From assembly GCA_900215285.1 (NCBI GenBank), contig OCMG01000004.1, positions 1,968,001 to 2,032,000 of the forward strand: 64,000 nt of DNA, in the 5' to 3' direction. The stretch comes from Ensifer adhaerens (GTDB lineage Bacteria > Pseudomonadota > Alphaproteobacteria > Rhizobiales > Rhizobiaceae). Below are positions 26,744 to 35,559 of this stretch, piece after piece (positions within the stretch are counted from its first letter, which is position 1; the number at the start of each line of letters is the position of its first letter). Both the position numbers and the translations under genes were made by a program. The notes beneath the pieces are model-generated. The model worked only from the letters and a program-made list of their open reading frames with translations, searched no databases and was not told the DNA's origin.

Positions 26744-27400
26744 TCACGCCTTCCGCTCCCATGCCAAGGCGCCTGCCAACAGCATCAGGATGCCGCCGGC
26801 GATGGCCTCAATCCAGAGGACGACCCGTTCCGTGATGACCTTGGCAAGCGCGGAGAAGGAGAGGGCGTAGATGATGAGGACCGGCAATTCCAGCAGGACG
26901 GAAACGCTGCCGAGGACAACCATCTGGAACGCAACCGGCCCATGGGGATCGATGAATTGCGGCAGGATGGCCACGAAGAAGGCAAGGTTCTTCGGGTTGG
27001 CCGCCTGAAGACTGATGCCTTTCCAGTAGAGGTGCAGCGGCGGGGTTTTCGCGCGTGGCATTTTCGATGCTTCGGCGAAGGGCGCGTCGTGTTTCTCGCC
27101 GCGCCACCAGGCTCCGACCAGCGGAGCCACCATCTTGATGCCCAGCCAGGCGAGATAAAGCGCTCCGACAATCTTCAGGACATAGAAGAGCGTTGCGCTG
27201 GCGAGAATCAGCGACGCGACGCCTGCCGCCGACAGTGCGAAATAGATGGCGTTCGTCGTCAAAATGCCCGCTGCCGCAGCTTGCGACCGCCAGAAGCCCT
27301 GCCGCATCGACAGCCCGACGACCAGTAGAACTGCCGGTCCCGGCGATAGGCAAAGCAAGAGTTCAGTGACGGCAAAGGCGGCGAGGTTAGACCAATCCAC
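26744..27400 (-). CDS. LysE/RhtB-family exporter
   Basis: Inner-membrane exporter of 218 residues with about six hydrophobic segments and the signature LSPGPAVLLVVGLSMRQGF; KGISLQAANPKNLAFFVAILPQFID is in the middle. Its start is 3 bases from the hydA stop, so it is co-transcribed with the pyrimidine-degradation genes. It could export beta-alanine or a related amino acid. It is convergent with the cupin gene, 5 bases away. Confidence 0.88.
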   Translation of the reverse strand: MDWSNLAAFAVTELLLCLSPGPAVLLVVGLSMRQGFWRSQAAAAGILTTNAIYFALSAAGVASLILASATLFYVLKIVGALYLAWLGIKMVAPLVGAWWRGEKHDAPFAEASKMPRAKTPPLHLYWKGISLQAANPKNLAFFVAILPQFIDPHGPVAFQMVVLGSVSVLLELPVLIIYALSFSALAKVITERVVLWIEAIAGGILMLLAGALAWERKA

Positions 27401-27403
27401 GGT

Positions 27404-28858
27404 TCACACCCCGCTTGCCGGGATCCCCGTGCGCTGCACCTTGCGCGGCGCGGTCACTTCCTTCCAGGTCGACAGCGCCGACGACACGGCCGGGAAGGGG
27501 TCTCTGGCGACGAACTGGCCGTGGCCTTCGCGGGTCTTGATGCTGGACTCCTCGATCGCGACATAGCCGCGGGTGAGCGTGAAGCGGGGCAGGCCCTTGA
27601 CCTTCTTACCTTCGAAGACGTTGTAGTCGATGGCCGATTGCTGGCTGGCGGCGGTGATCGTCTTTTCGCGGTTCGGGTCCCAGACGACGATGTCGGCATC
27701 GCTACCTACGAGGATCGCGCCCTTTTTCGGATAGACGTTGAGGATCTTGGCGATGTTCGTCGATGTGACAGCGACGAATTCGTTCATGGTGATGCGGCCG
27801 GTTGCCACGCCATAGGTCCAGAGCATGGGCAGGCGGTCTTCGAGGCCGCCGGTGCCGTTCGGGATCTTGGTGAAATCGCCCACACCGTAGCGCTTCTGCT
27901 CGGTCGTGAAGGCGCAGTGGTCGGTGGCGACCACCTGCAGCGAGCCGGATGCGAGGCCGGCCCAGAGGCTGTCCTGATGCTTCTTGTCGCGGAAGGGGGG
28001 TGACATAACGCGGCGTGCGGCATGGTCCCAATCGGCATTGGCATATTCGCTCTCGTCGAGCGTCAGATGCTGGATCAGCGGCTCGCCATAGACGCGCATG
28101 CCGTTCTGACGCGCGCGGCGGATGGCCTCATGGGCCTGTTCGCAGGACGTGTGCACGACATAGAGGGGAACGCCGGCCATGTCGGCGATGATGATGGCGC
28201 GGTTCGTCGCTTCGCCCTCGACCGAGGCGGGGCGGGAATAGGCATGCGCCTCGGGGCCATTATTGCCTTCGGCGAGCAGCTTCTGCTGCATCTGCGCGAC
28301 GATATCGCCGTTTTCGGCATGGACCAGCGGCAGGGCGCCGAGGGCGGCGCAGCGCTGGAAGGAGGAGAACATTTCGTCGTCATCCACCATCAACGCGCCC
28401 TTGTAGGCCATGAAGTGCTTGAAGGTATTGATGCCCTTTTCCTTGACGATGGTCTCCATCTCGTTGAAGACCTGCTCGCCCCACCAGGTGATCGACATGT
28501 GGAAGGAATAGTCGGCGTTCGCCCTGGTCGACTTGTTGTCCCAGCGCTTCAGCGCGTCAAGCAGCGACTGATTGGGGTCGGGCAGGCAGAAATCCACCAC
28601 CATGGTCGTGCCGCCGGCGAGGCCCGCGCGCGTGCCGCTTTCGAAATCATCCGACGAATAGGTGCCCATGAAGGGCATTTCGAGATGCACATGCGGATCG
28701 ATGCCGCCCGGCATGACATAACAGCCGGTCGCGTCCAGGATCTCGCTGCCGGAGAGGTTGGGGCCGATCTCGGTGATCACCCCATGCTCGATCTTAACAT
28801 CGGCCTTGTAGGTGAGGTCGGCGGTGACGATCGTGCCGCCCTTGATGACTTTGGACAT
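27404..28858 (-). CDS. hydA: Dihydropyrimidinase (hydantoinase)
   Basis: Cyclic amidohydrolase opening dihydrouracil and dihydrothymine to N-carbamoyl-beta-amino acids, 484 residues. Zinc ligands H56 and H58 (GGIDPHVHLE), the carbamylated lysine K153 (FMAYKGALMVDDD), H180 (LVHAENGD), a further His in YVVHTSCEQ and the catalytic Asp in ATDHCAF are all visible. This is the full active-site set of the dihydropyrimidinase family. It is the second step of the reductive pyrimidine pathway. Step 1 is preT-preA at 40.8-43.4 kb and step 3 is the amidohydrolase at 29811-31061 in the same operon. Confidence 0.95.
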   Translation of the reverse strand: MSKVIKGGTIVTADLTYKADVKIEHGVITEIGPNLSGSEILDATGCYVMPGGIDPHVHLEMPFMGTYSSDDFESGTRAGLAGGTTMVVDFCLPDPNQSLLDALKRWDNKSTRANADYSFHMSITWWGEQVFNEMETIVKEKGINTFKHFMAYKGALMVDDDEMFSSFQRCAALGALPLVHAENGDIVAQMQQKLLAEGNNGPEAHAYSRPASVEGEATNRAIIIADMAGVPLYVVHTSCEQAHEAIRRARQNGMRVYGEPLIQHLTLDESEYANADWDHAARRVMSPPFRDKKHQDSLWAGLASGSLQVVATDHCAFTTEQKRYGVGDFTKIPNGTGGLEDRLPMLWTYGVATGRITMNEFVAVTSTNIAKILNVYPKKGAILVGSDADIVVWDPNREKTITAASQQSAIDYNVFEGKKVKGLPRFTLTRGYVAIEESSIKTREGHGQFVARDPFPAVSSALSTWKEVTAPRKVQRTGIPASGV

Positions 28859-28876
28859 GGTTTGCCTCCGAATGCG

Positions 28877-29518
28877 TTACGGGCGATAGGTTGCAAGTTT
28901 GGCGCTGAAGCTCAGGAACACCATTCCGGTCACGCCCTTGATCCAGCGTTGCATCGCGCCGGAGCGCGCAGCAGTCTTCAGTCGGTCGAAGAACAGGATC
29001 ATCAGCGTGAACCACGTGACGTTGAGCATGGAATGGACGAAGACGAGTGTATAGGCATTGGCGATGGAAGCCGATCCGGGCGTCATGAACTGCGGGAAGG
29101 CCGCAAGGTAGAACATCGACACTTTGGGATTGAGTGCATTCGTCAGCAGGCCTTCGAAATAGGCCGGTACGAGGGTGCGCTTGCGCTTCGAGGCTGGAAT
29201 GTCGAGCTTCACGACCTTGCCCTGCCAGGCATCGTAAAGCGCCTTCAGGCCGATCCAGCCGAGATAGGCCGCCCCCACGAGCTTGAAGACGAGGAAGAGC
29301 TCCGCCGATTTCAGCAGCACCGCCGACCAACCGAAGATCGCCAGCGTGCCGTGAATATAGAAGGCGGTAAAAAAGCCCGCGATATTGGCAAATCCGGCGG
29401 ACTTGCCAGAGGTCGGGACGGTTTTCGCAATCAGCACGCCGTTTGGCCCGGGCGACACGATCAGGAGCGTCGCCATGAGGGTGAAGGTGAGGATTGTAGA
29501 AAGCGGAAGGTCAGGCAT
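28877..29518 (-). CDS. LysE/RhtB-family exporter
   Basis: 213-residue inner-membrane exporter. Signature VSPGPNGVLIAKTVPTSGK near residue 22 and NALNPKVSMFYLAAFPQFM in the second half identify the LysE/RhtB family. It lies in the middle of the operon, 18 bases before hydA and 45 bases after the small coiled-coil gene. Two different LysE exporters flanking hydA in one operon is unusual and suggests that efflux of a product or intermediate matters. Confidence 0.88.
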   Translation of the reverse strand: MPDLPLSTILTFTLMATLLIVSPGPNGVLIAKTVPTSGKSAGFANIAGFFTAFYIHGTLAIFGWSAVLLKSAELFLVFKLVGAAYLGWIGLKALYDAWQGKVVKLDIPASKRKRTLVPAYFEGLLTNALNPKVSMFYLAAFPQFMTPGSASIANAYTLVFVHSMLNVTWFTLMILFFDRLKTAARSGAMQRWIKGVTGMVFLSFSAKLATYRP

Positions 29519-29563
29519 TATGGAGCAACTCCGTAAGCCGATGTTGAATCCGCGTGGGTGGCC

Positions 29564-29770
29564 TCAAACCTCGACCAAGTCCAGCCGACGCTCAACCCGG
29601 TCCAGCCTTTGATCGATCCGATCGATGCGGCGGGAGATGCTGGCATATTGCTGTTCGAGAAGGCCAAGCCGCTCTTTGGTTTCGAGGTGAAACTGCGTGT
29701 GCAGGGCGAGCGTCTCCTGCATCCGCTTGAGCGTCTCATAGATGAGTTCGTTCGTGACCGTATCGGACAT
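29564..29770 (-). CDS. Small coiled-coil protein, unknown function
   Basis: 68 residues from the ATG at 29770, with AGAGGTGATG directly upstream as ribosome site. The sequence is almost wholly helical, with heptad-like repeats near the C-terminus (RRIDRIDQRLDRVERRLDLV), so a coiled-coil oligomer is expected. It has no signal peptide and no cysteines. It sits within the operon between the amidohydrolase (40 bases) and a LysE gene (45 bases). I do not recognise a family with a known role. Confidence 0.75.
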   Translation of the reverse strand: MSDTVTNELIYETLKRMQETLALHTQFHLETKERLGLLEQQYASISRRIDRIDQRLDRVERRLDLVEV

Positions 29771-29810
29771 GACATCACCTCTTGATCCCCCCAAGATAAT
29801 GCCAAGGCGC

Positions 29811-31061
29811 TCACTCCACAATCCCCGCCGTCTCCACCACGGCGCGCAGCAGCACGTCTGCGCCGGCACCCGCCCATTCCTTGGAAATCTCTTCCGCCTC
29901 GTTGTGCGAGAGGCCGCCGACGCAGGGGCACATGACCATGGTGGCAGGCGCCACCTTGGCGGCCCAGCAGGCGTCGTGGCCGGCGCCAGAGATGAGGTTC
30001 ATGTGGCTATAGCCGAGGTCGTCTGCGGCCTTGCGGACGGCGGAGACGAGGGTGGGGTCGAAGGTGACAGGGTCGAAATGGCCCACCGCTTCGACCGAGC
30101 AGCCGACGCCGAGCGCTTCGGCGATGGCGGCGGCCTCCTTCTCGATGCGGGCGCGCATGCCGTCGAGCTTGGCCTGATCGGGCGAGCGGATATCGACGGT
30201 GAAGATGACGGTGCCCGGCAGCACGTTGCGGGAATTCGGCGAGAACTTCACCTGGCCGACGCCACCGACGCAGCCCGGCTGGTTTTCCATCGCCACCGTC
30301 TGCACCATTTCCATGATGCGGGCCATGGCAAGTCCGGCGTTGACGCGCATGTTCATCGGCGTCGAGCCGGTATGGGCTTCCTTGCCGGTCAGCGTGAATT
30401 CCAGCCACCAGAGGCCCTGACAGTGGGTGACGACGCCGATCTGCTTCTCTTCGGCCTCCAGGATCGGACCCTGTTCGATGTGATATTCGAAATAGGCGTG
30501 CATCTTGCGCGCACCCACTTCCTCGTCGCCGATCCAGCCGATGCGGGCCAGTTCGTCGCCGAAGCGCAGGCCTTCCATGTCCTTGCGATCATAGGCATAG
30601 TCGAGCGAGTGGATGCCGGCGAAGACGCCGGAGGCGAGCATGGCAGGCGCAAAGCGCGCGCCTTCCTCGTTCGTCCAGTTGACGACGACGATCGGGTGCT
30701 TCGTCTTGATGTTGAGGTCGTTCATCGAGCGGACGACTTCAAGACCCGCCAGAACGCCGAGCACGCCGTCATACTTGCCGCCGGTGGGCTGCGTGTCGAG
30801 ATGCGAGCCGACATAGATGGGAAGCGCATCCGGGTCGGTGCCGGGGCGCGTCATGAACATGTTGCCGATCTTGTCGACGCCCATGGTGAGGCCGGCGGCC
30901 TCGCACCAGGACTGGAAGAGCTTGCGGCCTTCGCCATCCGCGTCCGTCAATGTCTGGCGATTGTTGCCGCCGGCGATGCCAGGGCCGATCTTGGCCATGT
31001 CCATGAGGCTGTCCCACAGACGATCGGCATTGACGCGCATGTTCTGGCCTGGTGCAGCCAT
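29811..31061 (-). CDS. Zn-dependent N-carbamoyl amidohydrolase (beta-ureidopropionase type)
   Basis: M20-family amidohydrolase, 416 residues, releasing ammonia and CO2 from N-carbamoyl-beta-alanine or similar N-carbamoyl/ureido compounds. Metal ligands: H87 (GSHLDTQ), D98 (KYDG), E132/E133 (NEEGARF), the His in HIEQGP and a C-terminal His (GAGHDACW). The lid-domain Asn and Arg typical of HyuC/AmaB/Pyd3-like enzymes fall in the region around MRVNAGLA. GAGGAG precedes the ATG at 31061. It is the first gene of the leftward operon and divergent from rutR, so probably RutR-controlled. Allantoate amidohydrolase is a close alternative, but the presence of hydA and preTA favours pyrimidine breakdown. 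Confidence 0.9.
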   Translation of the reverse strand: MAAPGQNMRVNADRLWDSLMDMAKIGPGIAGGNNRQTLTDADGEGRKLFQSWCEAAGLTMGVDKIGNMFMTRPGTDPDALPIYVGSHLDTQPTGGKYDGVLGVLAGLEVVRSMNDLNIKTKHPIVVVNWTNEEGARFAPAMLASGVFAGIHSLDYAYDRKDMEGLRFGDELARIGWIGDEEVGARKMHAYFEYHIEQGPILEAEEKQIGVVTHCQGLWWLEFTLTGKEAHTGSTPMNMRVNAGLAMARIMEMVQTVAMENQPGCVGGVGQVKFSPNSRNVLPGTVIFTVDIRSPDQAKLDGMRARIEKEAAAIAEALGVGCSVEAVGHFDPVTFDPTLVSAVRKAADDLGYSHMNLISGAGHDACWAAKVAPATMVMCPCVGGLSHNEAEEISKEWAGAGADVLLRAVVETAGIVE

Positions 31062-31191
31062 GGAAATTCTCCTCAGTTTCTGTCTCGGCGCGCCGCTTTT
31101 GCGTGGTCTTCGCCGCATTGTTCCGTCCGGGTTTCTTTTCTTGTTTTTTCACAAAATCCGCGTTGCGTTTGCAAATTGCATGACGGATAAT

Positions 31192-31207
31192 TTGACCGGT
31201 TGGTAAA
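31192..31207. promoter_or_regulatory. RutR-type operator between the amidohydrolase operon and rutR
   Basis: TTGACCGGTTGGTAAA matches the E. coli RutR consensus TTGACCA-N2-TGGTCAA at 12 of 14 fixed positions. It lies about 130 bases from both divergent start codons, well placed to control the operon and rutR itself. Confidence 0.7.
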
Positions 31208-31343
31208 CATTACAGCTTCCGTTGCTGCACTCAAGACGAAAAAAGCGGTCCCGTCAGAGAAAATCGTCGATAAGTGCATATTAAGTTCGCAGTGCCTTTT
31301 CAAAAGGCAAATTCGCCGCGTGTGGCGGATGATGAGGGGTGAG

Positions 31344-31982
31344 ATGGCGATACCGAGAGCGGCGAAGACGCAGCGCAGGACACGCATTCAGGAGGAGAAG
31401 GAGGAGATTATCCTTGAGGCGGCGCTCGACGTCTTTTCGATGCATGGCTTCAAGGGTGCGACGATCGACCAGATCGCCGAGGTGGCGGGCATGTCTAAGC
31501 CGAACCTTCTCTATTATTTCCGAACCAAAGAGGCGATGCATCGCGCTCTGATCGACCGCGTGCTGGACACATGGCTCGATCCCTTGCGGGAGTTTGATGC
31601 CGAGGGAAATCCCGAGATCGAGATCAAGAGCTATATCCGCCGCAAACTGGAGATGGCGCGCGACTTCCCCAGGGAAAGCCGGCTCTTCGCCAACGAGATT
31701 CTGCGCGGCGCGCCTTCCATCGTCGAGGAACTGGACGACCTGCGGAAACTGGTGGACGAGAAGGTGGAGGTCATTCGCGCCTGGGTCAAGGCTGGCAAGA
31801 TCGGCCGCTGCGATCCCTATCACCTGATCTTTTCCATATGGGCGACGACACAGCACTATGCCGACTTTGACGTACAGGTGAAGGCGGTGCTTGGGCCAAC
31901 CCGCAGCGGCGAGGGGCGTTTTGAGGATGCCGCGCGCTTTCTCGAGCAACTCTACATGAATGGCCTTCAGCTCAGATCCTGA
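31344..31982 (+). CDS. rutR: TetR-family regulator of pyrimidine catabolism (RutR type)
   Basis: 212 residues from the ATG at 31344 (GAGGGGTGAG just upstream), the same length as E. coli RutR. The HTH (residues about 35-60, ATIDQIAEVAGMSKPNLLYYF) and the ligand domain are very close to RutR, especially NLLYYF, DPYHLIFSIWATTQHYADF and the VKAGKIG region. RutR responds to uracil and thymine in E. coli. It is divergent from the amidohydrolase-hydA operon with an operator-like sequence between. A longer frame to 31200 is open but lacks similarity and would overlap the operator. Confidence 0.9.
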   Translation: MAIPRAAKTQRRTRIQEEKEEIILEAALDVFSMHGFKGATIDQIAEVAGMSKPNLLYYFRTKEAMHRALIDRVLDTWLDPLREFDAEGNPEIEIKSYIRRKLEMARDFPRESRLFANEILRGAPSIVEELDDLRKLVDEKVEVIRAWVKAGKIGRCDPYHLIFSIWATTQHYADFDVQVKAVLGPTRSGEGRFEDAARFLEQLYMNGLQLRS

Positions 31983-32246
31983 TACGACACCCAGGCCCCA
32001 ACTTAAAAAGCGTATTCTAAAGTTAAGGTCTGTTGTCGCGCCTGCCTGTAAGTTTACGTTTTTACTGCGCGTTAACATGGACTCAGTGTAGTGCTGTAAC
32101 GCGCCCTCAAACGATGTAGTGTAACAGAATGAGACTTGTGGTCGTTACGGGCATTTTGCGACCTAAGGTCAAGAAATATCGAAAGGTCCTGTATTAGTGG
32201 ACACTGCTGGCGCGAAGAGGCGGAAGGGTTGGTGCACTTGAAAGGC

Positions 32247-34568
32247 ATGAAGTCCTACTTGGAGATCGAGCGCATTCTGGCGACTCACGCTGGCCTCGAA
32301 GAGGAACAGCGCTCAAGACTTCTTGCTGCCTTGACCAAGCTGAAGGATGAGGCCTGGCGATTTGAGCTTCTCGTCGCGGCACTCGATCAGCTTCCTGATG
32401 AAATCTTTCTCAAGGATCGCGACGGACATTACATCGTCGCCAATCGCGAGTGCGAGTTTGCGCTTGGACTTGCCTCTGGCGGCATGAACGGCAAGCGCGA
32501 CCCGGAACTCTACGGAGACCAGTTCGCGGAACGCTTTCTGGCCGAAGATGCCGAAATCTTTGCCACGGGCAAGCCGATATACTGTGAACCCTTCCAGTGG
32601 AAGCTGCCCCAGGGCGGCGTGCGATGGAACCAGTCCAGCAAGTATCCGGTCTTTGACGATGAAGGCCAGATCATCGCCGTCTGCGGCCAGGTCCGCCAGT
32701 CGACCGAGGCCATGCAGTCGCGGGTTCTTCTGGAAGCCCAGATCGATGTTCTGGAGATGCTGGCCGCCGGGCGGCCGCTTGCGGAGGTGTTTGCGCGTAT
32801 TACCGCGCTCTGCGAAGGACTTCTGGAAGGTTTCTGGGGCTCGCTTCTGGTTCTTTCCGACGACGGTTCGGTCGTGGATGAAGTGATTGCCCCCTCCATG
32901 CCGAAAGGATATGGGCAGGCCCTGATTGGGCTGGTCATCGCGGACAATTTGGGGACGTGCGGCACGGCCTGCTATCGCGGCACTCCCATTCATACGGAAG
33001 ATATTCTGACAGACCCGAATTGGGAGGCGTTCCGGTCGCTGGCGGAGCCGTTCGAACTCCGCTCCTGTTGGTCAATGCCATTTTTCGGCGCAGACCACCG
33101 GGTTCTCGGCACATTCGCGCTCTATTCGCGGCAGCCTCGCCTTCCCAGCGAGTTTGAACTGCGCTGTCTGGCGCTCGGCGCCCGACTTGCCGAACTTGCG
33201 GTGGAGCGCGAAAGACTGGCTGCGCAGATTCGGATCATGGCCGAGCGCGACAGCCTGACAGGGCTGCCGAACAGGTCCGCCTTTTCCGAAATGCTGGCGG
33301 TGGAACTGAGTTCTGCGGCGGCTGAAGAGCGTGGTCTCGGCGTCGCGGTCCTTGATCTGGACGATTTCAAGCTGGTCAATGATCGCCACGGCCATTCGAT
33401 CGGCGATGCCTTCCTGAGCGCGATCAGCGTGCGGATGGTGAAGGCCCTCCGGCCCGGCGACTTTGTGGCCCGTCTCGGCGCCGACGAATTTGTCGTCGTC
33501 CTGCGCAAATCGGAAACGCGCGACGCCCAGACGGCGCTGCGGGAATTCCTGTCGGCAATCCGGCAGCCGGTGGATTTCGAGCGCCTGCGGCTGGGCGTTT
33601 CGATCACCGCGGGGCTTGCGGTCTTTCCCCGTCATGGCAAGGACGCACTGGAGCTTCTAAGCCACGCTACAACCGCCATGCATCGGGCAAAACAGGTCGG
33701 GCGCGAACGCATCGAGGTCTACGACCCGGAGTTCTCCCGCATGCAGGAGGTGCGGCGAAAGCGTATCGAGAGCTTGAAGGACGCGATTGCGTCTGGCGGC
33801 ATAGACCTGGATTTCCAGCCTCTGATGGATCTGCACGAGGGTGGCATTTTCGGATTTGAAGCTCTTGCGCGGTGGCAGCATCCGCAAGAGGGCCGGCTTG
33901 GGCCCGGTGCCTTCATTCCCCTGGCGGAACAGGAAGGCCTGATCGTCGCATTGGGCGGGGCCGTGCTTAAGCGGGCCTGTCATGAGGCGGCGCGCTGGAA
34001 CCGTGAGTTCGGCGTCCGGCGCAGCGTCTCCGTCAATGTCTCTGCCCAGCAATTCAGCGGCGGCGAGATCAGCAGGCAGGTTCGCGATGCTCTGGCCGAG
34101 AGCGGTCTCGATCCGGCATTGCTCGAACTGGAACTCACCGAATCCATGCTGCTCGACGACGAGTCCACGGCAATCGCGATCATGAGCGAACTGAAGGCTC
34201 TTGGCCTTTCCATTGCCATTGATGATTTCGGCACCGGCTTTTCCAATCTCGGCGCCCTTGCGCGCCTGCCGGTCGACCGTTTGAAAATCGACCGCTCGAT
34301 TATCCGGGACATCGAGACCAACGAGGCCGCGGCCTCGATCGCCTCCGCCATCATCGCGATGGGGCAGCGCCTGCGGCTTCGGGTACTGGCGGAAGGTGTG
34401 GAAACGCCGGGTCAGATGGAGTTTCTGCGCGACAATCATTGCGACGACCTGCAGGGTTATCTTCTCGGCAGACCCATGCCGACCGCAGATGTGGTGGAGC
34501 TTCTGGGGAGGAAGCCACTCGGCACCGATGTTGCATCGCGACCGGGGTTTGCCGCCGGCCGCCGCTGA
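32247..34568 (+). CDS. PAS-GAF-GGDEF-EAL cyclic-di-GMP turnover protein
   Basis: About 773 residues, no membrane segment, so a cytoplasmic signalling protein. Domains in order: N-terminal helix, PAS (about 40-165, DQLPDEIFLKDRDGHYIVANRE), GAF (about 190-325), GGDEF (about 330-490) and EAL (about 510-755). The GGDEF motif reads GADEF (residues 411-415), a mild deviation that may still allow cyclase activity. The EAL domain looks complete (FEALARW at 537-543, then FGTGFSNLG and KIDRSII), so phosphodiesterase activity is likely. A GTG at 32232 is an equally possible start. It is a single gene with its own promoter region. Function: couples a small-molecule or redox signal to c-di-GMP. Confidence 0.9.
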   Translation: MKSYLEIERILATHAGLEEEQRSRLLAALTKLKDEAWRFELLVAALDQLPDEIFLKDRDGHYIVANRECEFALGLASGGMNGKRDPELYGDQFAERFLAEDAEIFATGKPIYCEPFQWKLPQGGVRWNQSSKYPVFDDEGQIIAVCGQVRQSTEAMQSRVLLEAQIDVLEMLAAGRPLAEVFARITALCEGLLEGFWGSLLVLSDDGSVVDEVIAPSMPKGYGQALIGLVIADNLGTCGTACYRGTPIHTEDILTDPNWEAFRSLAEPFELRSCWSMPFFGADHRVLGTFALYSRQPRLPSEFELRCLALGARLAELAVERERLAAQIRIMAERDSLTGLPNRSAFSEMLAVELSSAAAEERGLGVAVLDLDDFKLVNDRHGHSIGDAFLSAISVRMVKALRPGDFVARLGADEFVVVLRKSETRDAQTALREFLSAIRQPVDFERLRLGVSITAGLAVFPRHGKDALELLSHATTAMHRAKQVGRERIEVYDPEFSRMQEVRRKRIESLKDAIASGGIDLDFQPLMDLHEGGIFGFEALARWQHPQEGRLGPGAFIPLAEQEGLIVALGGAVLKRACHEAARWNREFGVRRSVSVNVSAQQFSGGEISRQVRDALAESGLDPALLELELTESMLLDDESTAIAIMSELKALGLSIAIDDFGTGFSNLGALARLPVDRLKIDRSIIRDIETNEAAASIASAIIAMGQRLRLRVLAEGVETPGQMEFLRDNHCDDLQGYLLGRPMPTADVVELLGRKPLGTDVASRPGFAAGRR

Positions 34569-34650
34569 CGTGCCAATTCGCCGCCTTGCCACTGCACGCC
34601 GGTCGTGCTTAAGCAGGCGAAATGACGGGGCGGATCCAAGGTGACGGGCG

Positions 34651-35061
34651 ATGAGCGAACAAAAAACCATCACGCTTTACGAAGCGATTGGCGGCGAGGA
34701 GACGATCCGCAAGCTGGTTGCGCGCTTCTATGACCTGATGGACACGCTGCCGGAAGCGAAGAACTGCCGTGCCATCCATCCGCCGAGTCTCGACCGCTCC
34801 CGCGACAAGCTCTACGACTATCTGACAGGCTATATGGGCGGGCCGCAGCTCTATATCGAGAAATATGGTCATCCGCGTCTTCGTGCACGGCATTTCCCTG
34901 CACCCATCGGCGTTGCCGAACGCGACGAATGGCTGCTCTGCTTCCGCATGGCGATGGAGGAGACGATCGACCATCCCAAGCTGCGCGAGATCATCTGGAA
35001 GCCGATCGAGCAGTTGGCCCATCACATGCAGAATCGTGAAGAGGGCGAAGTGCATGCGTGA
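34651..35061 (+). CDS. Group II truncated haemoglobin
   Basis: 136 residues of the 2/2 globin fold. The stretch GGPQLYIEKYGHPRLRARHF carries the proximal histidine H81, and the Trp of DEWLLCF (position G8) is diagnostic of group II (GlbO-type). Tyr27 in RFYDLM is the B10 tyrosine. Such proteins handle oxygen, NO or peroxide. Its stop overlaps the DUF423 gene start by 8 bases, so the pair is co-translated. Confidence 0.93.
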   Translation: MSEQKTITLYEAIGGEETIRKLVARFYDLMDTLPEAKNCRAIHPPSLDRSRDKLYDYLTGYMGGPQLYIEKYGHPRLRARHFPAPIGVAERDEWLLCFRMAMEETIDHPKLREIIWKPIEQLAHHMQNREEGEVHA

Positions 35062-35419
35062 GAGCGTCCGCATTTTCGGCGTCTTTGCCGCACTCTTCGG
35101 CATGTGCGGCATCGGCCTGGCTGCCGCCGCATCGCACCTGGATGATCAGCGGCTACTCGGCGGTGCCGCGCTGATGTGCCTGATACACGCGCCCGCATTG
35201 CTGGCACTGATCGCCGCCGGCAGCCGGATTCGCTTCACCCCGCTCGCCGGTGTCCTGCTCATTCTCGGCGTCCTGCTCTTTGCCGGCGATCTTGTGAAAC
35301 GTCACTTCACCGGTTCCGGATTGTTTCCGATGTCCGCGCCCGCAGGCGGCATGATCATGATGGCGGGCTGGCTTGTCGTGGGTGTCGGCGCGCTTGCCCC
35401 GCGTAACCCAAGTCTCTGA
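35054..35419 (+). CDS. DUF423 small membrane protein
   Basis: 121 residues with four hydrophobic segments, the layout of the DUF423 (YgdD-like) family, including ALMCLIHAPALLAL and the C-terminal PAGGMIMMAGWLVVGVGAL. I took the ATG at 35054 inside the 3' end of the globin gene; a longer upstream frame is only the out-of-phase shadow of that gene. No function is known for the family. The overlap with the truncated haemoglobin suggests a membrane partner. Confidence 0.85.
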   Translation: MRESVRIFGVFAALFGMCGIGLAAAASHLDDQRLLGGAALMCLIHAPALLALIAAGSRIRFTPLAGVLLILGVLLFAGDLVKRHFTGSGLFPMSAPAGGMIMMAGWLVVGVGALAPRNPSL

Positions 35420-35559
35420 ACAAATAGGGCATTTCGTATAAATTCGGTTTCCTTTCGAAAATTTTCGTTTGGACCAATTTTGACTTGCGCGTAAACGTAA
35501 TCCGGTCTTTTCTGCTCCACGCCGCTGGTGCCATGCAGCGGCTTAGGGAGAGATTCACA

